Assembly: GCA_009760855.2 (NCBI GenBank)
Contig: WPIO01000076.1
Span: 231,001-295,000, forward strand
Origin: Cristatella mucedo
Taxonomy: Eukaryota > Bryozoa > Phylactolaemata > Cristatellidae
Reading direction: 5' to 3'
DNA length: 64,000 bases
Below, piece by piece: positions 1 through 10,485 of the stretch. The translations under genes were made by a program, and so were the position numbers. Below the pieces are notes generated by a model, which had not been told where the DNA came from, did not search any database, and saw only the letters and a list, made by a program, of their open reading frames with translations. The first letter of the stretch is position 1. Each line of letters starts with the position of its first letter.

Positions 1-520
1 GTCAGACGAGCATATTGTTCGATTGCCTAGTCTGATGGCGAAGTAGTTCTGATAGGTAGGGCTGAAGCAAGAGAATGAACGAACTTACAAGTGAGTGACG
101 AAAGCTATAAGTCATTAGGCTAGCTGATAGAGAACTAGTATAGGTCGTTGAGAAGTGGTGTAATGTGGCAATGGCTAAGCTCAAGACAGACAAGCCTAAC
201 TGCAAAGTTTTGCACCAGCTGTAAGCTCCTATATACACAGGCCGGTAGACCAGCAAATGAGAAGAGGTCGAGATGATGTCACAAATGCATGCATTTAGAG
301 GTCGAGACGATGTCACGAATGCATGGACCAACTTGGATGCAGTATCCCTGTCAACGTTACGCCGCTGAAAGTAGGCAGATTTGACTGTGGAACTGGTGTG
401 GTCGTCTAGTCAAAGGTCACAATAGAATAGGACACCCCAACCTTGCAGAGGTGCTACAGGAGATGTGCTGATGGAGCCCAATTTGAGGGATAGATTTCCT
501 TACTGCTGAGTAACATTATG
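1..520 (-). mobile_element. L2-like LINE fragment, C-terminal coding part
   Basis: Read on the minus strand, this matches the late part of the L2 protein at 14496-16091: the stretch around TVKSAYFQ, then SKLVHAFVTS, LQLG and the region before the C-terminal helix. It has frame breaks and a local duplication of the segment carrying the VHAFVT coding (about 275-330). The fragment runs off the left edge of the window, so its 3' end is not seen. It is a dead copy. Confidence 0.8.
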
Positions 521-639
521 TATGCTTAAAACTAGTAAGCTGGTTTTATCATTATTTCAATCTGAGAAAGTGTGCAAGCATCCCAGTGCAAATGTCAGCA
601 ATACATTGACCAAGGGAATTTTGGGAGTTGGACTAGCTG

Positions 640-772
640 GAAGGCGTTGAGGGATCAGAGCAGAGGTACCGCTGAGAGTTATCTACAGCAAATGTAAAGC
701 GCCTAGAAAGAGATTAAGTTCTCTGAGGGCGCTTTATCAAGTGCAATATTATTATTATTATTATTACATAGA
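640..772 (+). mobile_element. L2-like 3' tail with ATT repeat
   Basis: A copy of the L2 3' end: AGCAAATGTAAAGCGCC, the AGAGATTAAGTTCTCT hairpin, the GGGCGC closing strand and an ATT run. The sequence before about 680 does not match the L2 3' UTR well. This may be a strongly 5'-truncated L2 or a SINE with an L2 tail. Confidence 0.75.
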
Positions 773-1524
773 AATGAAAGCACATAATAGCAATGGCATA
801 TAGAAAAATAGAACAATGTGAACACCTCATGTGTACTCCGCCATGCATAGCCATAGCTAAAGCATCAACTGCACACAATCTCTATGAGCTAAACGAGCTT
901 TGCTAGCATCCCCAACAGGAAAACTACCGCGAACACAACCGGCAATCGCCTGCACTCTCGCATGAAGAGAGGCGCTGGACACTCGCTGCCTTCTGGCACG
1001 AGCACCATGGTCCTGTTGTCCTTTCCTTCTTTTCCGCTCTTCTGTCTTTCTGCAAGAGGCCACGGGGTTTCAACTCTGCTGCTGACTGCTAGGGTAACTG
1101 ACAGCACGTGACCATCCAGGGTGAGCGCCTAGAACGAATGATTCGTTGAACTGCTTCGGAAACACTCAGCTAAGAGTATAACATTACTAGCTTCAGCTGC
1201 ATCTTTGAGGTTTCATATGACCGACTAGTTAAAATCTGGATACAGAGCTCACCAGTGCACAGTTGCTCTGCTTTGGTTGTACAATCACCCTTTAAACAAT
1301 GCTGATCTAGGAAGGGCCTCTCTACTAGTTCCTCTATATCTTTCAGACGGTATGGCAATTCATTACCAACCGAGATGATGACATACCCTGACTTTGCACT
1401 GAAAAAGAAAGCTAGAAACTTACTTGTTTGTAAAAATCTTTTCCGTTCAGCATGAAATTTTTCCTTATGAGCTAATGCGTGCAGAAATTGTGTAGTTTAA
1501 AACTCAACAATTGAAATAATCAAC
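773..1524. other. unassigned
   Basis: No repeat family or gene recognised. On the minus strand, 889-1107 is open and encodes a short basic segment followed by a hydrophobic stretch (PVVFAVVFLLGMLAKLV), like a membrane anchor. No convincing splice sites or homology support a gene. Confidence 0.4.
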
Positions 1525-1605
1525 ATAAGTATAGTGCCTAGAAAAAGACTTGATCTCATAAGGATGCTATAAAATGTGTTTTACAATTATTGATATTACA
1601 ATTGG
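1525..1605 (+). mobile_element. degenerate L2-like tail
   Basis: Old copy of the tail hairpin: AGTGCCTAGAAAAAGA, then a changed TTAAGTTCTCT segment and a GGATGCTATAAAATG end, followed by AT-rich sequence. Nothing recognisable upstream. Confidence 0.45.
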
Positions 1606-1797
1606 CATTAGTAAAGCACGCCGCCGCTTCATTGGCCAGACCAACAGCGATTCTTAGCCCCTTTGCCTGAATCTTGATAGTGAAGACATCGGAAACTACC
1701 GAGATATCGAGCAGGAACAAGGCAGTGACATTCGCAATTTCATTGCCATTTATGATGTTTTTGGTTACACGGAGAAGAGTGGTATCAATATAATAGT

Positions 1798-1960
1798 GTC
1801 AGTACCACTTAGCCAGCCCAGAGGTGTTTGCACCTCACGACGAAGGTCATGGGTTCGAGTCCTTCAGCAATCAATTAATAATTGCCTGCTAAAAGAATGA
1901 TGAAAATCGCCAAGGCGCTTCGGCCCTTGTAGAAATGGCGATGCTAAATCAGCTTCTACC
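1798..1960 (+). mobile_element. SINE-2 family copy (tRNA-derived), diverged
   Basis: Has a B-box-like GGGTTCGAGTCC and the family's 3' part: a self-complementary GCGATNN...ATCGCC stretch, then GGCGATGCTAAATCAGCT. Best-preserved copies of the family are at 49043-49218, 55735-55880 and 58433-58626. This one is old and its middle differs. Confidence 0.6.
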
Positions 1961-1984
1961 TATTTTCTACTCAACTACATGACC

Positions 1985-2904
1985 ACTCTAAATTGGATCC
2001 AGATTGGGCTACAGAATCGACAGACAGAGCTGCTTCCTCAAGACGAGGTCTGGTTCCAGCACATCAACTTCCGTCGGCCACGAATGTCAACAACTGAGGA
2101 CGCAGAAAATAAAGAGTCGCACGCCAAAAGAATTCGGTTCTAAATAAATTAATTAAGCTAAATAAGCAGCGTGCTGATTTTTATGCAGAACCCAGCCTCA
2201 AAACGTGTGCTAACCTTAAAACGAGCACGAAAGAAAGAAAATTATATACAATATATTTTAGAATAATTTAGACGTTTCATAAACTGTTTGCAATTCCGTT
2301 GACGGCTGAGCCATTGCATGTGCACTCTGGTCCAGGATAGGCCGGTAATCCAGTGTCGTGGAATCTTATTTCGAAGCTTCGCTGCTTGGTCACATATTTG
2401 ATTAGGGAAATGTGGTGCACCTAGCTCTGCAGTCCTTTTTCTTTTGGCAGACAAGCTCCAAGTCACTCTCTGTCTGCAATCATTCGGAAGCAGGACACTG
2501 CCGTGCCGCTCGGGTCAAGGCTAATTTGAACGCGAGCTGATCGCTGCAGTTGCAGCGGAGAAAGGAGCCGAGCGGCGGTTGCACCAAATATCAAAAGTAC
2601 CCAAGTGGTACACGACCATTAGGCGTTGCAACAAGTCACCAATCCCTCCGAGCTCTCTCTGTCTCTCTCCCTCTCGCTCTCCCTCACTCTTTTTTCCATT
2701 CTCTCGCTCTGGCGATCGCCAGACGCAGAAGCACAAGCAGCCGCTAGCTGCGAGGCTTCGCCATCCGACATCTAGCAGACGTCATTCACGGGACCGCCGA
2801 TACCGGTGCAAAATCGGGTCGGCATTGTCGCACGGCAATACAACGGCAAACCTGTACACAATAGCTAGGATTAAGGCCGGGAATGGTTTAGCCTCACCAG
2901 ATGC
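1985..2904. other. unassigned, with a CT-rich patch
   Basis: No coding or repeat assignment. 2655-2715 is a short impure CT-rich tract. The tail remnant on the minus strand begins at the right end. Confidence 0.3.
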
Positions 2905-3030
2905 ATCCATCACAGATAGGTTAATAATAACAATAAGGATAAAAAAATGCACTTGATAAAGCGCCCTCCGGGAACTCAATCTCTTTCTAGGCGCTTTACA
3001 TTTGCTGCAAAGGGAAACGCGATTGACGAG
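2905..3030 (-). mobile_element. L2-like 3' tail, minus strand
   Basis: Reverse complement of the tail: an AATAATAAC run, then GCGCCCTCCGGGAACTCAAT, TCTCTTTCTAGGCGC and TTTACATTTGCTGCAAAGGG. The upstream part of the element is missing. Confidence 0.75.
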
Positions 3031-3511
3031 GCGTTCATCGAAAGCCAAACCGCCTGTCCAACCCCTTTGGGTCTCTTCAAAGAGCTTCACAGAGCCCGTC
3101 GGCCCACTTCCCTGTGCCTTTGCCGACTAAACCGGCCGAAAAAACTGGCGAGAAACTGGTCGAACGGCATATTCCCTAATACCAGCTGCTGAGCAACTAG
3201 CAGTTATACCCGAACTGTACAGCAAAACCATGTGCATTAGAAAGCCTACACGTGCCCCTAAAAATAAGCCCTGGCTGGAAAAATTAGCGAAGATTATAAT
3301 AACAATCACGGACAAACTCGGTCAAGCTCTGGGCCGAGAATAGGTACAAAAAAAAGATGTCAGGAGAGCCAGCAACGAGAGGAAAGAGTGACGTAGCTCT
3401 ATCTCCCCTGACGCATTGCAGTTAAAAGAATGCGGTTGGCTGCTGTGGGCCGTTAGGCCAAGTCCCAATATCATGACGAGTTGGTCAGTGGCTCGCCAAG
3501 ACGGGGCTCCG
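3031..3511. other. unassigned
   Basis: Nothing recognised between two L2 tails of opposite orientation. Confidence 0.3.
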
Positions 3512-3655
3512 CGGCCCGCAATTGATGACATTGCGAATGTTACCAATAATTGCTTGGTCATTCTTTCTTTACAGCGTCTGTAAAGTGCTTAGAGAAAGTG
3601 ACTAAGTTCTCTTCTAAGTTCTCTGTGCTAGTCAAACGCATTATTGTTTTCATTC
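3512..3655 (+). mobile_element. L2-like 3' UTR and tail
   Basis: Matches the 3' UTR of the copy ending near 34435 (TGATGACATTGCGAATG and the following CCAGTAATTG segment), then a tail hairpin with a small duplication of the AAGTTCTCT part. The ATT run is degenerate. Confidence 0.65.
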
Positions 3656-3938
3656 TAAGCTCCCTGCATGTATGCACCACCGGCCATGTACGAGCTCGAC
3701 GCTAAGCCCAATTGAAGCGCCATTAAATCATCGAGCACACAGCCACTCTCCAAACCGAACGGGAGCCAAAAAGGACTACAGTTCAAAGCTTCAGTTTACC
3801 GGCGGTACAAGGAATGGATCCTGACAGACGAGCAGCTTACAGGTTCGCTGGTGAGTGGAGAAAACTTCCGAATGACTGGAGAAAACAGAGACCGATCCGA
3901 AGGACAGTGGCAAAGGCGTAACCGCTTGGCACGCCCCG

Positions 3939-3964
3939 CCCCCCCCCCCCCCCCCCCCCCCCCC
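3939..3964 (+). repeat. poly-C run (26 bp)
   Basis: Uninterrupted run of about 26 C, flanked by GC-rich sequence. The minus strand is a G-run able to form G-quadruplexes. The length may be unreliable in the assembly. Confidence 0.9.
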
Positions 3965-4084
3965 GCTGCACTGCCACGGGGCCCCTGCCCGGGGCGGCGA
4001 TCCCCGGGCGCGTCGCCCCCTCTCCAAATCGACCCAGGCCCAGACCCGCTCAGGCAGGTCAGCGCTTAGGCTTACTACCGGCCT

Positions 4085-4126
4085 GGCATAGGCAAATTTA
4101 GGTGCCTAGGCAAATTTGCCTATGCC
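4085..4126. repeat. inverted repeat, 15-bp perfect arms
   Basis: GGCATAGGCAAATTT (4085-4099) is the exact reverse complement of 4112-4126, with a 12-bp spacer. Pairing continues a few bases outward with one bulged G. Confidence 0.85.
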
Positions 4127-4444
4127 CAGGCGCGGCCTAGACAGGCCGTGTGTACCTGGCCACGCGCCTGCTGGCGACCCTAGCGAAATGCATCTGCCGA
4201 GATCGCTCCAAGTACCCGGCCTCAACTGTCGTGCGACTATAAGCTGGTCGTGATGAGCATTTCCAACTCAGGCTCAGCGTAACTGCTGGCTGAGTAACAT
4301 GGATCGTAGGAGACATGTTGAGACGTACGTCTCATGTCTAGGTGGTGGGGTACGCGTCTAGTTGGCCACTAGATCTGAATTGTCCTAACCATAGCAATGA
4401 TAACAATTACGATACTGTGCTTGTATTGCGAGCTCTGATAACTA

Positions 4445-4700
4445 AATGTCATTTTAGGTATTTTACTAATACTGTAAAGGAAACATGTCCAGTCAGGACA
4501 TGCAGAGTGTCATAAAGTCGTAAATTCACAAAGGACAAGTCACACGGACCCAGCAAGCGCTTTAGAGGCAGGTTTGCGTATGCGTCTTTTTCAATGTCCA
4601 GTCAGGGGTCGTGTGACGTCAGTATGGAGTGAGTCTTACGCTTTTTAAGCTAGCGAACTAAAGGCACGGTGCACACGGGGTTCGGGGTTAGTTCGAGATC
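4445..4700 (-). mobile_element. L2-like 3' fragment, second subfamily
   Basis: Shares blocks with the minus-strand copy at 38992-39880: the CACACGGACCCAGC region, GCGTCTTTTTCAATGTCCAGTC, and CTAAAGGCACG. It covers the junction of the coding end and 3' UTR. Strongly diverged. Confidence 0.6.
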
Positions 4701-4783
4701 AAGCTAAGCGACTCGACTCAAGAGAAGAAGCGGTACGTTGCCTAGCAACGATCGAGAAGGAGTTCGGAAAGTTGCTGCCTTGA

Positions 4784-5040
4784 CAGCCTAGAGATAATGT
4801 GCCGGCTCTTCACGACCTATGCCGTGGGTTCAAACTTGCAGTGGGCGATCCTTTATTTCCAACTGCAAGCGGTGGTGACAGCCGTTATGGCTCTTTTGCC
4901 GCTATATTAAATAATAATAATAATGCACTTGATAAAGCACCCTCTCAGAGAACTCAATCTCTCTCTAGGCGCTTTACATTTGCTTCAAAGGGTAAACGAA
5001 GCTGTTAAATCAGCTAATATTAGAACAGTTATTATTATTA
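4784..5040 (+). mobile_element. SINE-2 copy split by an L2 tail
   Basis: SINE-2 sequence runs from about 4784 (CACGACCTATGCCGTGGGTTCAA) through GCAGTGGGCGATCC and CAAGCGGTGGTGACAGCC to CCGCTAT near 4906. It resumes near 4992 with GAAGCTGTTAAATCAGCTAATATT and ends in a TTATTATTATT run. The 5' head is truncated or altered. The intervening sequence is an inverted L2 tail. Confidence 0.7.
4906..4993 (-). mobile_element. L2-like tail nested in SINE-2
   Basis: AATAATAATAATGCACTTGATAAAG is followed by CTCAGAGAACTCAAT, TCTCTCTCTAGGCGC and TTTACATTTGCT, all inverted relative to the host SINE. It interrupts the SINE between its CGCTAT and GGCTGTTAAATCAGC blocks. Confidence 0.75.
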
Positions 5041-5470
5041 TTATATTTAGGGCGGAGCAAGAAAACAAGGGGAGCCTGCAAACGAGTGATGAACTTGCAG
5101 CGGCGGCCATTAGGCTGTTTGATAGGGAACATGTGACAGTCCGCGATAGGCGGTTTATTGTGGCAGCTTCGACGTCCACAACAGACATGCGTAGTGGAAG
5201 TTTTGCACCTTAGCACCAATTGCAAGTGCCTGATAGCAAAGGCCTGACGACCTGCGAGTAGAGAGAGCTACAGAAGTTGAGACAGGATGCTAAAAATGCA
5301 TGGACCAACTTGGGTGCCATTTTCATGTCTAATGAGGCCCTAGTTTCGGCAATGCTACGGAGGTGGAAGTGGGCAGACTTGAGTGCGTAGTTGACGTGGT
5401 CTACTAAAGGTTCATTTTGGAACTAGACTCCGAAATTCGGTGCAGATGCCAATGCAGATAGTCTGGCCGG
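5041..5470 (-). mobile_element. old L2-like coding fragment
   Basis: Aligns in order with the minus-strand fragment at 1-520: the GGCGGAGCAAGA block, AGTGAGTGA-type block, TTTTGCACC, AATGCATGGACCAACTTGG, and GTGGTCNNCTAAAGGTTCA. Many indels; no open frame. Confidence 0.65.
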
Positions 5471-5584
5471 ACCCCAATTAAAAAAAGAGGTTTTCAACGT
5501 CTGGGTAATCTTAGATGTGCTTATAGTTTGTAATTTGGTTTGGGCGATTCAATTTTAGGACATTTTTTCTATCCGAGTGCAATT

Positions 5585-5730
5585 CTGAGCCCATGCGCAA
5601 GGTGCCTGCACTTCACCACACAGGTTGTGTACTCGAGTCCTTCAACAAGAGGGGTGATAGCAGCCGGGGCTCTCCTCTGCCGCTATAAAAGTAAAACTGT
5701 TGGATTAACCGGCTTTTATTTTTTTTAAGA
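5585..5730 (+). mobile_element. SINE-2-like remnant
   Basis: Resembles SINE-2 in its AAGGTGCCTGCACTTCACCA head, a GTACTCGAGTCC B-box-like site, and GGGGCTCTCCTCTGCCGCTATAAAAGTAAA. Degenerate, so the family call is tentative. Confidence 0.5.
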
Positions 5731-8322
5731 TTTCGATACGGCACAACAGACAAGGTTGGTTTCACCACAGTGGAGGAACGTGGGAAGGGGTCGAGCGACC
5801 TAGTCCACCCCCCCATTCCTACGCCCCATCCCGACCGTCACCGACGACGAAATAATATCTTAATTCTACTGGAAGAGCAACCGCCGATATCGTGTTGAAT
5901 AAAATACTCTGACTTTTCGTTATATTTTTTCATTAACGGCGGGTATAGCCTCACCAACATAAAAGATTTTCCAGTTCTTGCCCTACTAGATGACCTTACC
6001 GATTCAGCCCCTGTTGCACGAGGAGCTGGCCATTGCATACGATAGTACAGAGAGCGCTATCGACTTCAACAAACTTGAAGGTTAAGCTAAGTTAGTCTAT
6101 ATTATCTGACAGCTAAAGTGCACTGTGAACAGCTCATGAATCATGCCGTTTCAGACATCAGTGTATATGCATGCTATAACAAGTGCAGCTACTATATAAT
6201 GCCTATAATTAAGACAGTAAAGTGAAAGTACCAATTGATGCACTTTTGAAAAGGAATATGTAACTGATTTAGTTTATTCTTCGCACTTATTATAATTATA
6301 TACCTTGAATTATAGACCTTGGAATCATCACTTGCCATATTTATTGCCGTCCCTGCTAGGGGAGGTTCGGCACATGATGTTGCTAGTGTTGCAGAAGCAA
6401 CAGCATTAATGGCTTTCCGTTTCTCCTAGAAAACATCAGCCATGTCACGGTGGATTAAGACTGTTGGTATTTCCATTTTAGGTTGTAAACTGATCGCACA
6501 CCATATATTTTTAGGTTGTAAACTGATAAAAATATATATATATATATACAAGACAGACTACAATACATTCAACAGTAGACCGCGATGAAATCCTTTCATG
6601 TGCTTGAAAGCACCATGCTAAGGATTGTACCACAAGCACGATTCTGTGCAATACTTTGGATTCAAAATGTAGCTACTACTTACTACTTCAGGACCAGCTT
6701 AGTGACACATGCAATTCGTTAGCCCTCATCCTAAACATCATTATGTCTAGAGTCACTCGATTGACTTCAGCAGTGATGCAGGCAGGCTAATCCCATGAGA
6801 TTTGTTTCTCAATGAGCATACAGCCCCTACTGTCGAGCCAGCTTAATTTTAACTGAGCATAACCAAAACCATAGCCTGCTAACGTAAGAGAACGACAAAC
6901 AAACTAGTTCACACGTGTGTTACAGAACGTCGTAACTACGACAATTCACTTCATTCAAGACTGTCGTCCAATAAAATTTCGTTTGCACCTGGGCGTCCGG
7001 TCTGCCGTCGATGGCAAAGCTACGTCATGACACCAGTCTGACACTCACTGGCTGCCTAACGAGCCTCGAATTAATTTTCAACTTCCAGCAACTAAAAAAT
7101 ATCAAATTCGTCTGTCTAACAAGTCGCTTCAGCACATAGCACCTAAGCGTCAGACCGTATTGCTCCTTCACTGTGATCTCACATCACACCTACTTACTCC
7201 TCAGCATCAATTCATCTTGCCCTCCAAAGATTATTGAAATCCTTGTGTAATCAAGCCGGCAGCTTGTTTGCACATATAAGCGGTAACTCCTCACTAGCCA
7301 CGGTTAGTAACTCCTCACCTCAGCATGTCTTTTTTGTTGCTGCGTTCTTTGCATGGCATTGGCTGTACGTAATTCGGTATGAGTATGAGATTAATTTGAG
7401 ACATAATTCAGAGTGTGAGAGAGAGACTGATACCGACAGCCACAGACTGACGGAGAAACAGTGTCAGCTCCAGAGGAGTACGTTGTACGAGCTTGGGCTG
7501 CAGAGGGTATCCACACCTCAACACAACTCTTCTGTGGGCGCTGCTGCGCGTGTTTGTGCTATTTGGCAGGAATTTTAACTGACGTTCTACCACGCTGTTG
7601 CATTGTAGGTACTGCTTCCTTTCACGTGTCGTTGATAATGATTGTGTTCGGAATGGCTTGAGCCCAGCACGAGGCATTCCTCTGCGGCTCAGGGACCTCC
7701 GACCTCCGACCTGATGCCCAGGGATGCCCCTCCGGCCGACCTACTTTTCCAGCATCCACGCAATTTGCAGCAGTACAAATCACCTGTGTATATGGCATTT
7801 GTGAGTGTCGATGGTAGCAGATCAGGGAATGCAATTGGCACTGTCTCGGCAGAAGATTGATTACTGGGTTATGATAACAAACTGTATCCGTAGGGTAGAG
7901 TGTCTATTTGACAGCGACAGAGGGCGGCTACAGGCATCCAGTAGCAGCAGTGGCAGCCACAGTAGCTCTTACGACGCCTCACACGTAGACAGGTGTGCGC
8001 CTCTCTCGTGCGCCTCTCAACTGCCTGACACGAGCTCTCGAGCGCAGCTGACAGTCATTCACATGATTTCACCTTGCATACGTCCCATGACATGGTTTAT
8101 GACACAACCTGCTCTTAGTAATTATAATCCCGGGAGTGCGAGTACTGTTTCAGCAGTCATAATCTGGCTGATCAGGCGTGTCGCCGTCTCTCCACTTTGC
8201 TACGTTTCTCTACTTTGCCGGTCTCGGTTAAAGGAGTACGCTACCACCCAAACTCAAAGAAATTCCGGAAAGGCAACTATTCTGAATTTGCACTCGCTAT
8301 CGGAGATAAGAAGACAAAAATT
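5731..8322. other. unassigned, no gene recognised
   Basis: About 2.6 kb with no repeat family or homology I can name. Contains a short TA run at 6530-6549 and short open frames without splice-site or domain support. Confidence 0.3.
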
Positions 8323-8646
8323 TTAGCTCTGCAGGCCTTGGACTGTTAAACTCGCTTCCACAATTCTTACACAACGACAACTACTTTCCTGCTGCCGACT
8401 ATGGCTCATTCTTTTCAGCGGTCCTGAGCTGCTACTTCCATGCTACTCACTAGCTCAACTGTTCTCCCGACGCTATGCTTCCCACTTTCTCTTTGTTGCG
8501 TGAGATGAAGTCTGTTGGCTACCCAGTGCGTACCGAAAGCCGCTTAGACTTTGAGTGGGCTATACAAAACTCTCCTGCGTGACACCCACAGTCTGTATGG
8601 CTTTGTGGAGTTACAGACGGAGATAAATTCCGTTACATTACATTAG
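8323..8646 (+). mobile_element. R3 repeat (probable non-LTR 3' end)
   Basis: One of four related copies (also 25487-25815, 60225-60535 and minus-strand 48957-49417). Shared blocks are the CGCTTCCACAATTCTTA start, TTTTCAGCGGTCC, GCTACTTCCATGC, GCTTCCCACTTTCTCTTTG and GTGGAGTTACAGACGGAGA, ending in an ACATT repeat. In the 25487 copy, the start reads LWNSFPQFL, like the WNSLP block near the C-terminus of many LINE ORF2 proteins. This suggests a second LINE lineage, known here only from its 3' end. Confidence 0.65.
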
Positions 8647-9337
8647 GATACAAGCAAGCTGTGTACGTAGGTGAATGTGTTTGATAGGGGAAGAGATTAA
8701 GAGAGAGTGAACTGGAAGTTTGAGGGTGCGAAAGTAAAGAAAGAGAGGGTGAGACAAAATGACAGACAGAGGAAGAGGAAGAAAGACCTATTTTAAAACC
8801 AAAAGAAGAAGAGAGGGGAGATAGGGGAGAGAGAGTTCAGGAGTGAGAGAGCGAGAAGGCTAGCTGGAGAGCTAAGGTCCTGAGAACCAGCGAATTGCAC
8901 AAGTAATGGGTGCAAGCAAAAGAATCAAATTGGGTTTTAATTTAATTATTAAGGAGCATTTCAAGAGATATTGGTATAAGAGATTAGCTACCGCAAGCGA
9001 GACCGACGAACGATAGCGCTTGATTCAAGTTAAAATTCCATACGGCGACACCAGCGAAATAGGCTCCTGTTTAGATTAGCGATCACGTGAGCTGTGCCCA
9101 GTTTCGTGGTTCGCACTTTTGACATCCACTTGCCAGATTAATAGGCTTTTCTTGTCTCTGTCCCGGAAAACCCTGTTTAAAAGGGGAATATGCAAATATT
9201 CTGAAGTCATTGCAGCAAACCATCGACACTCCTCTGTAAGAAGAAGAAGAGGGCGACTGAGCTTTCAGGTTTCAGTTCTTCGTGATTGTCAGTGCTCAGA
9301 ATCGCAAGCGTCAGATAGTTTAAATACTTATATTCAA
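8647..9337. other. unassigned, purine-rich patch
   Basis: 8690-8890 is strongly purine-biased (GAGA/GGAAGA-rich) on the plus strand. No gene recognised. Confidence 0.4.
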
Positions 9338-9595
9338 TTTTATAATAATAATCCATTTGAAATAGCGCCCTCAGAGAACTCAATCTCTCTCTAGGTGCTT
9401 TACATTTGCTGCAAAGGGAAATGCAATCGAATGGTTAGTGGTAGCATACGTAATGACAACAAGAATAACGAGGTCATGGGTGACATATACAGGGTCAGTA
9501 TGCAATTATGGTTAGTGGCAGCATGTACAGTGTCAGCACGCATAAGCAAATAAAGGTCGAATTACAGAGACCCACTAAATGCTGCGATAAATTCC
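9338..9595 (-). mobile_element. L2-like 3' UTR and tail, minus strand
   Basis: Tail with AATAATAAT, CTCAGAGAACTCAATCTCTC and GGTGCTTTACATTTGCTGC, then 3' UTR blocks (CGAATGGTTAGTGGTAGCAT and GTCAGCACGCATAAGC). It is 5'-truncated within the 3' UTR. Confidence 0.8.
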
Positions 9596-9719
9596 TGCTA
9601 GCAGGCCTTCGCCTCAGACAATGCACCTGCTCTTGCGACTGCAAGCTCTATGGGTCCACTGCGAGAGCTTGCAATCAATATCATCGATAAATAAATGTCA
9701 ATATTTCGATATTCCAAGC

Positions 9720-10485
9720 TTTACCTGGCTGTGATGCGGTTCCATTCTTCGATTGACTTCGGGAAGACAGACTGCCAGGCAAGAACGGAAAACTTCCAAT
9801 CACATCTTAGGTTCACATGCGGACTTAGTACTCGAGCGAAGATCTTAAGAAAAGCAGGACACGGTTGTTGACAGACCCAAAAAGCTACCGAGTTTCGTAC
9901 CAATTTCGAACGATTAATGTGACTCGCCAATAGTCCTGAATCAAGGGAACTTCAATCGTCTAAATGCGATATTACAAACGCGAAGAGTAATTTTCACTGC
10001 CTAAGCTTTGCTGACGCCGAACCCACTAACTTTTCTAATGCCCCTGTTCTGATAGTAGACCGACTTGATGGTCGAGGCAATATACTTAACCAATGACAAG
10101 TTGCTTAGGAAAAGTACGTCCAGATGACGGCTATACATCACTGGAGAGGTGCTAGATGAACTAATCTTTAGCATGAGATGTTACCACTTTTGGGCGTGAT
10201 TAAGCATGTTCGTAAGTATTTAGCTTGATCTTATCGTCGATAAGCTCCGTGAGTAGAGTGGTTATCTACGCGGAAATTTCATCGATGCAGGATGCGAGCG
10301 ATATGTCAGTTGGATGAAGTGAACGGCTGCGAAAGGTCGACAGGTAGAGCTGAGTCATCTGCATAGAAATGCAGTCCGCGATTAAGTTAGGCGATTAAAT
10401 CAGCCAGTGGTAAGTAAAGATCTTGAAAAGAAGGCGGTCTAAGAACGAACACTGAGATACCCATACTTTAAGGGCTCCCCTGATG
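9720..10485 (-). pseudogene. degenerate reverse-transcriptase remnant
   Basis: On the minus strand, a TTCTATGCAGATGAC block encodes FYADD, the RT catalytic motif. It is followed by a 2-base loss, then the ACTCAGCTCTACCT sequence that reads TQLYL in L2. Further along, a CIDEIS block and a KLN-like block lie where L2 has CIDDIR and the KLKDD region, and a TIKSVYYQ block corresponds to TVKFAYFQ. Many stops. It is an older L2-like lineage than the nearby copies. Confidence 0.6.

Larger units (their letters stand above)
3656..4444. other. unassigned, partly GC-rich
   Basis: No gene recognised. Contains the poly-C run and the palindrome listed separately. Open frames across the poly-C run are low-complexity artefacts. 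Confidence 0.3.
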
